NCBI RefSeq assembly: GCF_026016325.1
Contig: NZ_CP087203.1
Coordinates: 1,302,001 to 1,366,000 of the forward strand
Origin: Pseudomonas sp. B21-056
GTDB lineage: Bacteria > Pseudomonadota > Gammaproteobacteria > Pseudomonadales > Pseudomonadaceae
DNA: 64,000 nt
Reading direction: 5' to 3'
Shown here: in pieces, positions 54,272 to 63,417 of the stretch
How the letters are laid out: every line of letters begins with the position of its first letter
Position numbering within the stretch: position 1 is the first letter of the stretch
Translations under genes and position numbers: made by a program
Notes under the pieces: generated by a model
What the model was told of the DNA's origin: nothing
Seen by the model: only the letters and a program-made list of their open reading frames with translations
The model's database searches: none

Positions 54272-54625
54272 CTAACCGCTGTGCTCTACCGGGCGCCAGC
54301 CATGGCGCCGAATATCAACACGATTATTCAGGACACTGATCCCTTCCATGCGCAGGCGTGCGCGTTGTTCATCCCCGGAGACACTGCCCGCCGGCAGGCT
54401 GATCCGACCACCGGCGCCCAATACCCGATGCCAGGGCAGGCTGGTGTCGTTGGGCAATTGGCTGAGGGTCCGGCCCACCCAGCGCGCCGCCCGACCCAGG
54501 CCAGCCATCTCGGCGAGCTGGCCATAGGTGACGACCTTGCCGGCCGGCACTTGCGCGAGGGTCAGGTAAAGCGTGGTGCGGCGTACCTGCGCGGCGTCTT
54601 CGGGGCCCACTGGGATGTCGGTCAC
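54272..54625 (-). CDS. Alkyltransferase-like protein (ATL, MGMT family)
   Basis: The 117-residue protein resembles the C-terminal domain of O6-alkylguanine-DNA alkyltransferase, but the reactive-Cys motif PCHRV is PWHRV (residues 64-68, Trp65). Such ATL proteins bind alkylated DNA without repairing it and pass it to nucleotide excision repair. The start is a GTG at 54625. It is just upstream of ampG on the same strand. Confidence 0.92.
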   Translation of the reverse strand: MTDIPVGPEDAAQVRRTTLYLTLAQVPAGKVVTYGQLAEMAGLGRAARWVGRTLSQLPNDTSLPWHRVLGAGGRISLPAGSVSGDEQRARLRMEGISVLNNRVDIRRHGWRPVEHSG

Positions 54626-54788
54626 GGGGAGGGTTCCTGAAAAAAGTACATGTCCGTTCGTAGATTAATGCTGGCACGGTTGATTGAGAAATGAACTCAT
54701 CCCCCATCCTCGGGTCAGTCCTTGCTGAGGTGTCGTCCTGGGGGATAATGCCGCCTTTTCACCGCAAACCTGAGCTCTTTATACGCTT

Positions 54789-55796
54789 ATGTTGTCCAGA
54801 ACCCTGCTTTGCCTGGCTGTTGCCAGCGCCTCCACACCCTTGCTGGCCGATACCGTCTGGTTGAAGAACGGCGACAAACTCAGCGGCAAGATTACCGTTT
54901 TCGATGGCGGCAAGTTGCTGATCCAGACCGATTATGCCGGCGCCGTTCCCATCGATTGGAAACAGGTCAAGACCCTTGAAAGTGACCAGCAGTTGCTGGT
55001 CAAGCAGGATGCCTACACCGGCGAGAAGGCCAAGGCCCTGCACGCCGCCGAGGACGGCAAGGTGACCTTGGCCAACGGTGACGCGCCCAAGACCGTCGAG
55101 TTGGCCAGTATCCAGCAGATCCTCAAGCCCAAGCCGGTGGTCGAGGACCTGGTGTGGAAGGGCAATGTCGATGCCGCAATGGACTACCAGCGGGCGGAAA
55201 AGGATGTCGATGACTATGACATCGATTTCAAGACCTCGGCGCGCCACGGCCGATGGCGGCACACCGCCGAGGGCGAGTACAACCGTGAGTTCCAGGATGA
55301 TGTGGTCTCGACCGATAACTGGAAACTGGAGTACTCCCTCGACCGATTCCTGACGGATAAATGGTTCTGGCAAGGCCGCCTGAACTACAAGCGTGACAAG
55401 GTTGAAGACCTGGCCCGTCAACGGGTGGTCGGCACCGGTCCGGGTTACCAGTTCTGGGACGACGAATTGGGCGCGTTCTCGCTGGGTTCGTTGTTGAACC
55501 GCACCGATTACGAGTATCAGGACGGCGGCAAGGACAACTTCTATTCCGTTGCCATGAAGTGGGACTACAACCGCTACCTCGTGGGCAAGCGTGTCGAGTT
55601 CTTCACCAATGGTGAAGTGGGCAAGCCGCTCTCCGGCGTTGCGGAGTATTCCTACGACGCCGAGATGGGGCTGCGCTACAAGGTCACCGACTGGGCCTCG
55701 CTCAACCTCAAGGCCGAGAAAGACGTCATTGAGGGCACGGAAGATAGTGACTTGAGCAAGACGCGTTATACGGCCGGGTTCGGCGTGACCTGGTAA
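54789..55796 (+). CDS. DUF481 outer-membrane protein (YdiY-like)
   Basis: The 335-residue protein has a signal peptide ending near LLADTVWLKNGD. An N-terminal small domain (GDKLSGKITVFDGGKLLIQTDYAG) precedes a beta-rich region from about residue 115 to the C-terminal aromatic residue (YTAGFGVTW), as expected of an outer-membrane barrel. Function is unknown. It stands alone on the plus strand. Confidence 0.88.
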   Translation: MLSRTLLCLAVASASTPLLADTVWLKNGDKLSGKITVFDGGKLLIQTDYAGAVPIDWKQVKTLESDQQLLVKQDAYTGEKAKALHAAEDGKVTLANGDAPKTVELASIQQILKPKPVVEDLVWKGNVDAAMDYQRAEKDVDDYDIDFKTSARHGRWRHTAEGEYNREFQDDVVSTDNWKLEYSLDRFLTDKWFWQGRLNYKRDKVEDLARQRVVGTGPGYQFWDDELGAFSLGSLLNRTDYEYQDGGKDNFYSVAMKWDYNRYLVGKRVEFFTNGEVGKPLSGVAEYSYDAEMGLRYKVTDWASLNLKAEKDVIEGTEDSDLSKTRYTAGFGVTW

Positions 55797-55832
55797 GCCC
55801 CGGGCAGGAATAGCCCTTGTGGGAAATAGCCC

Positions 55833-55922
55833 ATGTGGGAGCGAGCCTGCTCGCGATAGCGGTAGACCAGCAACAATACTGTTGACTGGCACACCGCTAT
55901 CGCGAGCAGGCTCGCTCCCACA
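55833..55922. repeat. REP pair between the DUF481 gene and csp
   Basis: Two inverted REP cores are separated by about 42 bases in the gap between two converging genes. Confidence 0.9.
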
Positions 55923-55953
55923 GGTTTTTTGGTGCCGGCAAAACCGGCAGGCA

Positions 55954-55987
55954 CAAAAAAGCCCCGCTTTTGAGGGCGGGGCTCTTT
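55954..55987 (-). terminator. Terminator of the cold-shock gene
   Basis: AAAAAAGCCCCGC ... GCGGGGC, read on the minus strand, ends with a T run 17 bases after the csp stop. Confidence 0.88.
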
Positions 55988-56003
55988 ACCGAAGCAGGAA
56001 CAG

Positions 56004-56213
56004 TTAGATAACTGTTACTTCTTCAGCTTGCATGCCTTTCTGACCGCGGGTAGCGATGAAAGAAACCTGTTGGCCTTCTTTCAGGCTTTTGAAGCCGTCG
56101 GATTGGATAGCTTTGAAGTGAACGAACAGATCGTCACCGGATTGTGGAGTGATGAAGCCGAAGCCTTTTTCATCGTTGAACCACTTAACGGTACCGGTTT
56201 GGCGATTAGACAT
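56004..56213 (-). CDS. Cold-shock domain protein (CspA/CapB family)
   Basis: The 69-residue protein is a single cold-shock domain with RNP1 KGFGFITP and RNP2 DLFVHF. It binds single-stranded RNA or DNA and melts RNA structure. AAGGAG lies at a good distance before the ATG, and a long gene-free leader region lies upstream, as in many csp genes. Confidence 0.96.
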   Translation of the reverse strand: MSNRQTGTVKWFNDEKGFGFITPQSGDDLFVHFKAIQSDGFKSLKEGQQVSFIATRGQKGMQAEEVTVI

Positions 56214-56554
56214 GGTGTAACTCCTTGGACAAAGATAACTGCGACTCAGGAAGAACCCTGGCCGAGACTGAGTGCAAAGAGCAGGAAAAATTCTTGTAGA
56301 TGGTTGGATCGAAATTCAACATATCGTGTAGAGATTCTCAGTGACACAAGCAACACAGTGGCGCCACCTTAACCCTTTTTCCGAAACGTGCCAATGGTCT
56401 TTGCGAAGGTTTCTCGATTTTGGTGACTGACGGCGTCCAGGCTCGGGAAAACCCGGTGGATCGGCGAGAATTGCGTCCCACGCTTTGAACCCTGCCGCTC
56501 GCCCCGGTAAGATGCCGGACAGTTTTCTCCACCTCGCTATTCAGGACACCCGCC
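56214..56554. promoter_or_regulatory. Divergent region between csp and dcd (341 bases, no gene seen)
   Basis: The part nearest csp is AT-rich and probably holds the long 5' leader of the cold-shock mRNA. The part nearest dcd contains no strong open frame and no repeat. Specific promoter boxes could not be assigned with confidence. Confidence 0.5.
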
Positions 56555-57121
56555 ATGAGCATCAAATCGGACAAGTGGATTCGCCGCATGGCGCAAGAGC
56601 ACGGCATGATCGAGCCCTTCGTAGAGCGCCAGATGCGTGGCGAAGGCGCCGACCGACTGATTTCCTTCGGTGTCTCCAGCTACGGCTACGACGTGCGCTG
56701 CGCCGACGAATTCAAGGTGTTCACCAACATCAACTCGGCCACCGTCGACCCGAAGAATTTCGACGAGAAGAGTTTCGTCGACATCAAGAGCGATGTTTGC
56801 ATCATCCCGCCAAACTCCTTCGCCCTGGCCCGTACCGTCGAGTACTTCCGCATCCCGCGCAACGTGCTGACCATCTGCCTGGGCAAGAGCACTTATGCCC
56901 GTTGCGGCATCATCGTCAACGTCACGCCGCTGGAACCGGAGTGGGAAGGCCACGTGACCCTGGAATTCTCCAACACCACGACCCTGCCGGCGAAGATCTA
57001 TGCCAACGAAGGCGTGGCGCAGATGTTGTTTCTCGAATCCGATGAAGAGTGCGAAGTGTCCTACAAGGACCGGGGCGGCAAGTACCAGGGCCAGCGTGGT
57101 GTGACACTTCCACGCACCTGA
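56555..57121 (+). CDS. dcd: dCTP deaminase
   Basis: The 188-residue protein has the Dcd motifs [17 protein letters not shown] (about residues 32-48), the active-site region GKSTYARCG and the C-terminal [12 protein letters not shown]. It converts dCTP to dUTP for dTTP synthesis. Confidence 0.98.
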   Translation: MSIKSDKWIRRMAQEHGMIEPFVERQMRGEGADRLISFGVSSYGYDVRCADEFKVFTNINSATVDPKNFDEKSFVDIKSDVCIIPPNSFALARTVEYFRIPRNVLTICLGKSTYARCGIIVNVTPLEPEWEGHVTLEFSNTTTLPAKIYANEGVAQMLFLESDEECEVSYKDRGGKYQGQRGVTLPRT

Positions 57122-57150
57122 TTCTGACGAACAGCGGGAATTCCTGAGCG

Positions 57151-57188
57151 GGCAGACACTCTATTGCGTGTACTGCCCGTTTTTTTTG
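57151..57188 (+). terminator. Terminator after dcd
   Basis: CGGGCAG-ACAC pairs with GTGT-CTGCCCG (one bulged A), followed by eight T. Confidence 0.9.
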
Positions 57189-57224
57189 CGTCAGCGCAGC
57201 GGGCCTTCGTTCAGGAGTTGCTCT

Positions 57225-57431
57225 ATGAAGATCGATCCGCGAATCAGTGCCGAACTGGCAAGGCTTGAGCCCAATCAGATCGGCGTCATGGCCTGGTCCC
57301 TGCTGGCCCACCCTGCCGAAGCGGCAGGCGGTATTCCTGGCCAGCCTGATCCCGACACCCCCAATGAACAACCCACCGAGCCGGGCGAACCGACCCTGCC
57401 GGACGAGCCGCCTCCTGCGCCCGTAGCCTGA
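57225..57431 (+). CDS. Small Pro/Glu-rich protein
   Basis: The 68-residue protein has an N-terminal helical part (DPRISAELARLEPNQIGVMAWSLLA) and a Pro/Glu/Thr-rich tail (GEPTLPDEPPPAPVA). An AGGAGT ribosome site precedes the ATG at 57225. It is probably a conserved Pseudomonas protein of unknown role. A hairpin follows directly. Confidence 0.65.
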   Translation: MKIDPRISAELARLEPNQIGVMAWSLLAHPAEAAGGIPGQPDPDTPNEQPTEPGEPTLPDEPPPAPVA

Positions 57432-57437
57432 TCAGAC

Positions 57438-57471
57438 TATGGCCCGTTAGCGATGCTTAGCTGACGGGCCA
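57438..57471. terminator. Stem-loop between converging genes
   Basis: TATGGCCCGT and ACGGGCCATA pair around a 14-base loop that also has internal pairing. It overlaps the end of pdeM and has only a short T-rich tail. Confidence 0.6.
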
Positions 57472-58113
57472 TATTTCGTTATCGCCAATGACAAAAATCC
57501 TGCACTCATTGTCCTGCTCGACCCGATAGCCGCCTGTGAACGCGCCGAAGGCCGGCAGCAGGCTGACCTCGGTGCCCAGGCGGAAGCACGCCAAGCGCAG
57601 GCGCTGCCGGCCCTTGCCGCTCAGGTGATACACCGGGTGCACGTGACCGGCCAGCACATGACGGCTCGGGTGCGGGTCGGGTTCGTGTTGCACGGCGAAG
57701 GGGCCCAGCAGCAGAGGTTCCGGGACGACGCGAATATTCAGCGAAGCCGGTGGGTCGCCGGCGCGTTTGTCATGGTTGCCACGAATCAGCGTCATGGCCA
57801 GGAGCGAATGCCTGGCACGCCAGTCGGAAAGGGCCTTCAAGGTGCCGGGCGCGTGAGAGCCGGGGCCGTGGAGAAAATCCCCGAGAAAGATCAACTGTCG
57901 ACACGGCAGGCTCGCCAGTAATCCATCCAATACCTCGATGTTGCTGGCGGTGGTGCCGTGGGGTACCGGTTGGCCGAGGCTGCGATAGGCGGCGGCCTTG
58001 CCGAAATGCACGTCCGCCACCATCAGGGTCTCCTGGGCGGGCCAGTAGAGGGCTTTTTCCGGTAGCAACCAGAGTTCTTCGCCGGCCAGGCTGACAGGAT
58101 AAGGCGCGGGCAT
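57457..58113 (-). CDS. pdeM: Ligase-associated DNA-repair endonuclease PdeM
   Basis: The 218-residue metallophosphoesterase has the metal motifs DVHFGK (34-39), GDFLHG (78-83), RGNHD (111-115) and GHVHP (156-160). PdeM proteins accompany a DEXH helicase and an ATP-dependent ligase in a bacterial DNA-damage set. Its ATG overlaps the helicase TGA (ATGA), so the two are translationally coupled. Confidence 0.92.
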   Translation of the reverse strand: MPAPYPVSLAGEELWLLPEKALYWPAQETLMVADVHFGKAAAYRSLGQPVPHGTTASNIEVLDGLLASLPCRQLIFLGDFLHGPGSHAPGTLKALSDWRARHSLLAMTLIRGNHDKRAGDPPASLNIRVVPEPLLLGPFAVQHEPDPHPSRHVLAGHVHPVYHLSGKGRQRLRLACFRLGTEVSLLPAFGAFTGGYRVEQDNECRIFVIGDNEIWPVS

Positions 58114-60599
58114 CAGGCGTCACCCCTATCGGCGCTTTTCTCCAGCTCACTGACCATCCGCCGGATGCGATCGGCAAGCTTCTCCGAGCTCATGCTTTCC
58201 CTGAACCGCTCCACCAGCAACGGGAAACCCAGCGGGGTAGGACGCTTGATGACATGCAGGTCCAGCGTCAAGGTGTTGAGGCGTTCCAAAGTCTGCTCCA
58301 GGCGACGTATATCCAGTTCTTCGCGCAAGACTTCTTCCCCGGCCTGGGCCAGCAGGAGGTTATCGGCGTCGTATTGCTTGAACACTTGAAAGAACAACCC
58401 GCTGGAGGCCTGGACCTGCCGGGTGCTTTTCGGCGCGCCGGGGTAGCCGGCGAAGACCAGGCCGGCGATCCGGGCGATTTCGCGAAAGCGCCGAAGGGCC
58501 AGCTCACCGGCGTTCAGGCTGGCGAGCACGTCGGCCAGTAGATTGTCGGTGCTCAAGAGCGCGGGCTTCAGGTAGTGCGACCAATCCAGCGCCGTGGCAC
58601 TGAGCAGCTCCAGGCCGTAGTCGTTGACCGCAATGGAAAAGGTCACCGGTTCTTGCTGGCTGACGCGCCACGCCAGCAGGCTCGCCAGCCCCAGATGCAC
58701 CTGGCGTCCGGCAAACGGGTACAGGAACAGGTGCCAGCCTTCCCGGGACTTCAGGGCTTCGGCCAGCAATGAGGTTTGCGTGGGCAGACCGGACCAGCGC
58801 TGCTGGGTCAGCAACAAGGGCTGTACGGCTTGCATCTCCGGGCCCTCGAAGCGCCCCTTGGCGGCCTCGCTCAGGCGGGCCACGACAGCAGCGACCAGTT
58901 CGTTGGAAAGCGGCATCCGCCCGCCGTTCCAGCGCGGCACGGCGGCTTTTTTCGCCTGGCTGCGGCGCACGTAGGCGGTCATGTCTTCGACCCGCACCAG
59001 CTCCAGCAAGCGTCCGGCGAACAGGAAACCGTCCCCCGGCCGCAGGCGGGCAATGAAGCTTTCTTCCACGCTGCCCAGGGTTTTGCCGCCACCACCCTTG
59101 CTCCAGAATTTCAGTTGCAGGCTGGCATCGCTGACGATGGTGCCGATGCTCATGCGGTGACGCCGGGCCAGGCGTGCGTCAGGGACTCGCCAGATGCCAT
59201 GCTCGTCCGGCTCGACCCGACGGTAATCGGGGTAGGCGGTCAGCGACAGGCCGCCGTGGCGCACGAAGGCCAGGGCCCAGGCCCATTGCGCTTCGTTCAG
59301 GTCACGGTAGGCCCAGGCGCCGCGCACTTCCCGGAACAACTCATCGGGCACAAAGCCGCCGCCCAAGGCCATGCTGACCAGATGTTGCACCAGCACATCC
59401 AAAGGCTTGTGGGGGGATTCGCGCGGTTCGATACGCCGCTGGGCCACGGCATCCTGGGCGGCGGCGGCCTCGATCAGTTCCAGGCTGTGGGTCGGCACCA
59501 GGGTGATCCGCGAGGTTCGCCCCGGCGCGTGACCGGAGCGCCCGGCACGTTGCATCAGGCGCGCCACGCCCTTGGCCGAACCGATCTGCAACACCCGCTC
59601 GACCGGCAGGAAATCCACGCCCAGGTCCAGGCTGGACGTGCACACCACCGCTTTGAGTTGACCGTCCTTGAGCGCCCGCTCCACCCAGTCGCGGGTATCG
59701 CGGGACAGCGAGCTATGATGCAGTGCGATCAATCCAGCCCAGTCCGGACGCGCTTCGAGGAGCGCCTGATACCAGATTTCCGATTGCGCCCGGGTGTTGG
59801 TAAAGACCAGGCAACTGCTGCTGGCGTCGATTTGCGCGATGACCTGGGGCAGCATTTTCAGGCCGATGTGCCCGGCCCACGGAAAACGCTCGAGGGCCGG
59901 AGGCAGCAGCGTATCGACCTGGAGCGCTTTGTCGTTGGTCCCTTGCACGCTGATGCCGTTGCCTTGGGGGATCAGCACCTGCTCGGCGTGAGCCTGGTTA
60001 CCCAAGGTGGCGGACACGCCCCAGACGATGAGCCCGGGATGCCAGTGCCGCAGGCGCGCCAACGCCAGTTGTAGCTGTACGCCGCGCTTGTTGCCCAGCA
60101 GTTCATGCCATTCGTCCACCACCACCATGCGCAGCGTTGCCGTCGCCGTCTGTGCGTCGGCGCGGGCGAGCATCAGGGTCAGACTTTCCGGCGTGGTGAT
60201 CAGCGCCGTGGGCAGGCGCCGCCCCTGGCGGGCTCGTTCGCTGGCGCTGGTATCGCCGGTGCGCAGGCCGACGCTCCAGGGAATCTGCAGTTCCGTCAGC
60301 GGCGCTTCGAGAGCTTTGCCGGTGTCGGCGGCCAGTGCACGCATCGGCGTGATCCACAGGACGGTCAGCGGTTCGGCCACAGGTTTGCGTTTGCGCGGTT
60401 TATCCGGGGGCGGGGCGGTGCGGGCGAAACGGTTGAGGGCGGCAAACCACACTGCGTAGGTTTTACCCGCACCGGTGTTGGCGTGCAGCAGCCCGGACTC
60501 CCCTCGCTTGACCGCGGCCCATACCTGTTTCTGAAAGGCGAACGGCTTCCAGCCGCGGGCGCGGAACCACTGGTTTGCGAAGTTGTTGGATGTCGCCAT
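58113..60599 (-). CDS. Ligase-associated DEXH-box helicase (Lhr-like)
   Basis: The 828-residue protein is a superfamily 2 helicase with TGAGKT at residues 42-47, DEWH at 162-165, a central helicase C domain ([13 protein letters not shown]) and a long C-terminal Lhr-type region. It is co-translated with pdeM. In many bacteria this operon also contains an ATP-dependent DNA ligase and an exonuclease; neither is next to it here, where aotP precedes it. Confidence 0.93.
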   Translation of the reverse strand: MATSNNFANQWFRARGWKPFAFQKQVWAAVKRGESGLLHANTGAGKTYAVWFAALNRFARTAPPPDKPRKRKPVAEPLTVLWITPMRALAADTGKALEAPLTELQIPWSVGLRTGDTSASERARQGRRLPTALITTPESLTLMLARADAQTATATLRMVVVDEWHELLGNKRGVQLQLALARLRHWHPGLIVWGVSATLGNQAHAEQVLIPQGNGISVQGTNDKALQVDTLLPPALERFPWAGHIGLKMLPQVIAQIDASSSCLVFTNTRAQSEIWYQALLEARPDWAGLIALHHSSLSRDTRDWVERALKDGQLKAVVCTSSLDLGVDFLPVERVLQIGSAKGVARLMQRAGRSGHAPGRTSRITLVPTHSLELIEAAAAQDAVAQRRIEPRESPHKPLDVLVQHLVSMALGGGFVPDELFREVRGAWAYRDLNEAQWAWALAFVRHGGLSLTAYPDYRRVEPDEHGIWRVPDARLARRHRMSIGTIVSDASLQLKFWSKGGGGKTLGSVEESFIARLRPGDGFLFAGRLLELVRVEDMTAYVRRSQAKKAAVPRWNGGRMPLSNELVAAVVARLSEAAKGRFEGPEMQAVQPLLLTQQRWSGLPTQTSLLAEALKSREGWHLFLYPFAGRQVHLGLASLLAWRVSQQEPVTFSIAVNDYGLELLSATALDWSHYLKPALLSTDNLLADVLASLNAGELALRRFREIARIAGLVFAGYPGAPKSTRQVQASSGLFFQVFKQYDADNLLLAQAGEEVLREELDIRRLEQTLERLNTLTLDLHVIKRPTPLGFPLLVERFRESMSSEKLADRIRRMVSELEKSADRGDA

Positions 60600-60675
60600 G
60601 CCTGCCGCGTGCGCCCTGGAAGTCCTCTTTCAGTGACCACGGCGGCAGGGGAAAGGTTTAATGACTTACCACGTA

Positions 60676-60772
60676 CTGTGCAGGAGCTGCCGTAGGCTGC
60701 GATCTTTCGCTTGGGACGCAATTGTCTGGGACAGGATCGCAGCCTCGTTGCACTCGACAGCTCCTACACACT
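60676..60772. repeat. Intergenic repeat, GGAGCTGCCGTAGGCTGCGA type
   Basis: GCAGGAGCTGCCGTAGGCTGCGATC on the left is mirrored imperfectly by GATCGCAGCCTCGTTGCACTCGACAGCTCCTACA on the right. It fills the gap between the helicase and aotP and is a third repeat family in the window. Confidence 0.8.
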
Positions 60773-60790
60773 GGGTACCTCTTGCAAGTT

Positions 60791-61555
60791 CTATTTCAGG
60801 TTGCCACTTAGGAACTGCTTGAGCCGCTCGCTCTTCGGATTGCCCAGCACGTCTTCCGGCGCGCCTTCTTCTTCCACCAGGCCCTTGTGCAGGAACAGCA
60901 CCTGGTTCGAAACCTTGCGGGCGAAGCTCATTTCGTGGGTCACCATGATCATGGTCCGGCCTTCTTCGGCCAGCCCCTGGATGACCTTCAACACTTCGCC
61001 CACCAATTCCGGGTCCAGGGCCGAGGTCGGTTCATCGAACAGCATCACCTCCGGTTCCATCGCCAGGGCGCGGGCGATGGCCACGCGTTGCTGCTGGCCG
61101 CCGGAAAGGAACGCCGGGTACTGCTCGGCCACGCGCGGCGCCAGGCCGACCTTGTCGAGGTAGCGACGGGCGCGCTCATCGGCTTCCTGTTTGCTGATGC
61201 CCAACACCCGGCGTGGCGCCATGGTGATGTTTTCCAGCACGGTCATGTGGCTCCACAGGTTGAAGTGCTGGAACACCATCGCCAGGCGGGTGCGGATGCG
61301 TTGCAGTTCATCGGCGTCAGCCACGTGCATGCCATGGCGGTCCTTGATCATCTGGACCGGTTGGCCGTCCAGGCTCATGGCGCCGTCGTTGGGTTGCTCC
61401 AGGAAGTTGATGCAGCGCAGGAAGGTACTCTTGCCCGAGCCGCTGGCGCCGATCAGGCTGATGACGTCGCCGGTCTTGGCCTTGAGCGAAACGCCCTTGA
61501 GCACCTCATGTTCGCCGTAGCTTTTATGCAGGCCTTCAATGGTCAGTTTGTACAT
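60791..61555 (-). CDS. aotP: Arginine/ornithine ABC transporter ATP-binding protein AotP
   Basis: The 254-residue protein has Walker [10 protein letters not shown] (36-44), signature [15 protein letters not shown], Walker B VMLFDEP and the H-loop VTHEMSFAR. It energises uptake by the AotQ/AotM permease. The start at 61555 ([14 protein letters not shown]) matches the family. argR, which follows aotP in P. aeruginosa, is not present downstream. Confidence 0.92.
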   Translation of the reverse strand: MYKLTIEGLHKSYGEHEVLKGVSLKAKTGDVISLIGASGSGKSTFLRCINFLEQPNDGAMSLDGQPVQMIKDRHGMHVADADELQRIRTRLAMVFQHFNLWSHMTVLENITMAPRRVLGISKQEADERARRYLDKVGLAPRVAEQYPAFLSGGQQQRVAIARALAMEPEVMLFDEPTSALDPELVGEVLKVIQGLAEEGRTMIMVTHEMSFARKVSNQVLFLHKGLVEEEGAPEDVLGNPKSERLKQFLSGNLK

Positions 61556-61568
61556 GGAACAGGCATCC

Positions 61569-62688
61569 TCAAGGCGAAAGTAGGTAGCCGCTGCGGTAGG
61601 CATCGGCGCCGGCGACGTGGGCGACGACCATGCCGGCGGTGGCCATGCGGCGCAGCGAGCGGGCGTACATCAGCCCGGCGTTGCAGCAATGAATGGGGGT
61701 GACGGTATCGTTGACCGGATCGATGATTTCCGCCACCAGTTGACCGGCCTCCAGGTACTCGCCAGGCAGGGCGCTGTAGACCAGCAGCCCGCCCACGGGT
61801 GTTGCCACCGGCTCGACGCCGGCCAGCGGTGTGGCCGGATAAGGCAGCTCGGGCAGGGGCATCGGTTCGCCGTCGATCGCGCCGTAGTGGATCAGGTATT
61901 CGATCAGGGCCTGGCAGTCGAGACTCGCCAGCCCGTGGTTGACGTCGCCCTGGCCACGCAATTCGACGGTGACGGAAAAAACTGCCCAGGGGAATCTCGA
62001 AGCGATCGCCGAAACGTTCCTTGAGTTGCCACCAGAGCAGGGTGAAGCATTCATCGAACGATTGACCGCCCGAGTCGGTCGCCAGCAGGCTGGCCTCGGC
62101 GCCGATGTAGCGGGCCAGCGGCTCGACCTGGGGCCAGGCTTCCGGTGTGGTGTAGAGGTGCGCCACGGCTTCGAAATCGCAATGCAGGTCCAGCACCATG
62201 TCGGCGTCGCAAGCCAGCCGCTGCAGGACCAGGCGCTGGGATTGCAGTTGCGTGGGCGCGGTCTGCCGGGCGAGGGCATCGCGCAGACTGGTGCGGATCA
62301 GCATCAGGTTGTGCTGCGGATCCTGGGTGAGCAGCTCTTCGATCTCGTTGCCGACTTCCTCGCTCAGGTCGATGAAGCGGCGGTTGAAGTTCTGCCCGCT
62401 CTCCAATTCGTAGCGACCCAGTGGCACGTCCATCAGCACTTGTTCGAGGCCGATGGGGTTGGCCACGGGCACCAGCACGATTTCGTGTCGCAGGTGGCCG
62501 GACGCCTCGAGTTCCGCCAGGCGTTGCTTGAGGTGCCAGGCCACCAGCATGCCGGGTAATTCATCGGCGTGCAGGGACGACTGGATGTAGATCTTGCCGA
62601 CGGCTTTTTCCGGGCCGAAGTGAAAACTGTGGATCTTGCGTGCGGTCCCCGGCAGTGGGGCCAGCAAGTCATGGATCTGGTGGCGCAT
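61569..62688 (-). pseudogene. aotO: aotO-like succinylglutamate desuccinylase/aspartoacylase family gene, frameshifted
   Basis: The frame from 62688 encodes about 235 residues of an M14-type zinc deacylase-like protein, with SSLHADELPGMLVAWH and LDLHCD. It then loses homology at a run of six A at 61976-61981 (six T in the gene). The rest of the protein (VTVELRGQGDVNHGLASL to SGYLLSP) continues in another frame and stops at 61569. Deleting one base restores about 372 residues. As read, the protein ends out of frame at 61543. It sits between aotM and aotP as in P. aeruginosa, where its function is unknown. Confidence 0.85.
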
Positions 62689-62706
62689 TTGCGTGTGTGT
62701 CCTGGA

Positions 62707-63417
62707 CTAATGAGTCGGCCCGAGAAAGGCCAGCCAGCGGCGTTCGGCAAGGCGGAAGAGACCTACCAGTGCGAAGGTCACGGTCAGGTAGATCAACGCG
62801 GCGATCCCGAACGACTGGAAGGTCAGGAAGGTGGCCGAGTTGGCATCCCGGGCCACTTTCAGCACGTCTGGAACGGTAGCGGTGAATGCCACGGTCGTCG
62901 AGTGCAGCATCAGGATCACTTCGTTGCTGTAGTAAGGCAGCGAACGACGCAGCGCCGATGGCATGATCACGTAGGCATACAGCTTCCAACCGGTCAGGCC
63001 GTAGGCCTTGGCCGCTTCGACTTCGCCGTGGTTCATGCTGCGGATCGCCCCGGCAAAGATCTCCGTGGTGTAGGCGCAGGTGTTCAGGGCGAAGGCCAGG
63101 ATCGTGCAGTTCATCGCATCGCGAAAGAAACTGTCGAGCAGGGGTTGGGCGCGCACCGCCGCAATGCTGTAGATACCGGTGTAGCAGATCAACAGCTGGA
63201 TATAGAGCGGTGTGCCGCGGAACAGATACGTGTAGAACTGCACCGGCCAGCGCACGGAGCGCTTGGGCGAAACCCGGGCGATGGACAGCGGGATCGACAC
63301 CAGGAAGCCGACCAGCAGCGAAGCGCTGAGCAGCCACAGGGTCATCGCCAGGCCCGTGACGTTGACGCCGTCGCTATAAAGGAACGGCCGCCAGTATTCT
63401 TGTAGAAGTTCGATCAT
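62707..63417 (-). CDS. aotM: Arginine/ornithine ABC transporter permease AotM
   Basis: The 236-residue protein is a HisM-type permease with about five membrane helices and the EAA loop (AAKAYGLTGWKLYAYVIMP, roughly residues 135-153). The start overlaps the aotQ stop (ATGA). It forms the channel with AotQ. Confidence 0.93.
   Translation of the reverse strand: MIELLQEYWRPFLYSDGVNVTGLAMTLWLLSASLLVGFLVSIPLSIARVSPKRSVRWPVQFYTYLFRGTPLYIQLLICYTGIYSIAAVRAQPLLDSFFRDAMNCTILAFALNTCAYTTEIFAGAIRSMNHGEVEAAKAYGLTGWKLYAYVIMPSALRRSLPYYSNEVILMLHSTTVAFTATVPDVLKVARDANSATFLTFQSFGIAALIYLTVTFALVGLFRLAERRWLAFLGPTH

Noticed and set aside
61970..61985. Programmed -1 frameshift in the aotO-like gene
   Set aside because: The run resembles a slippery T-run, but a -1 slip enters the wrong frame; restoring the protein needs a net loss of one base.
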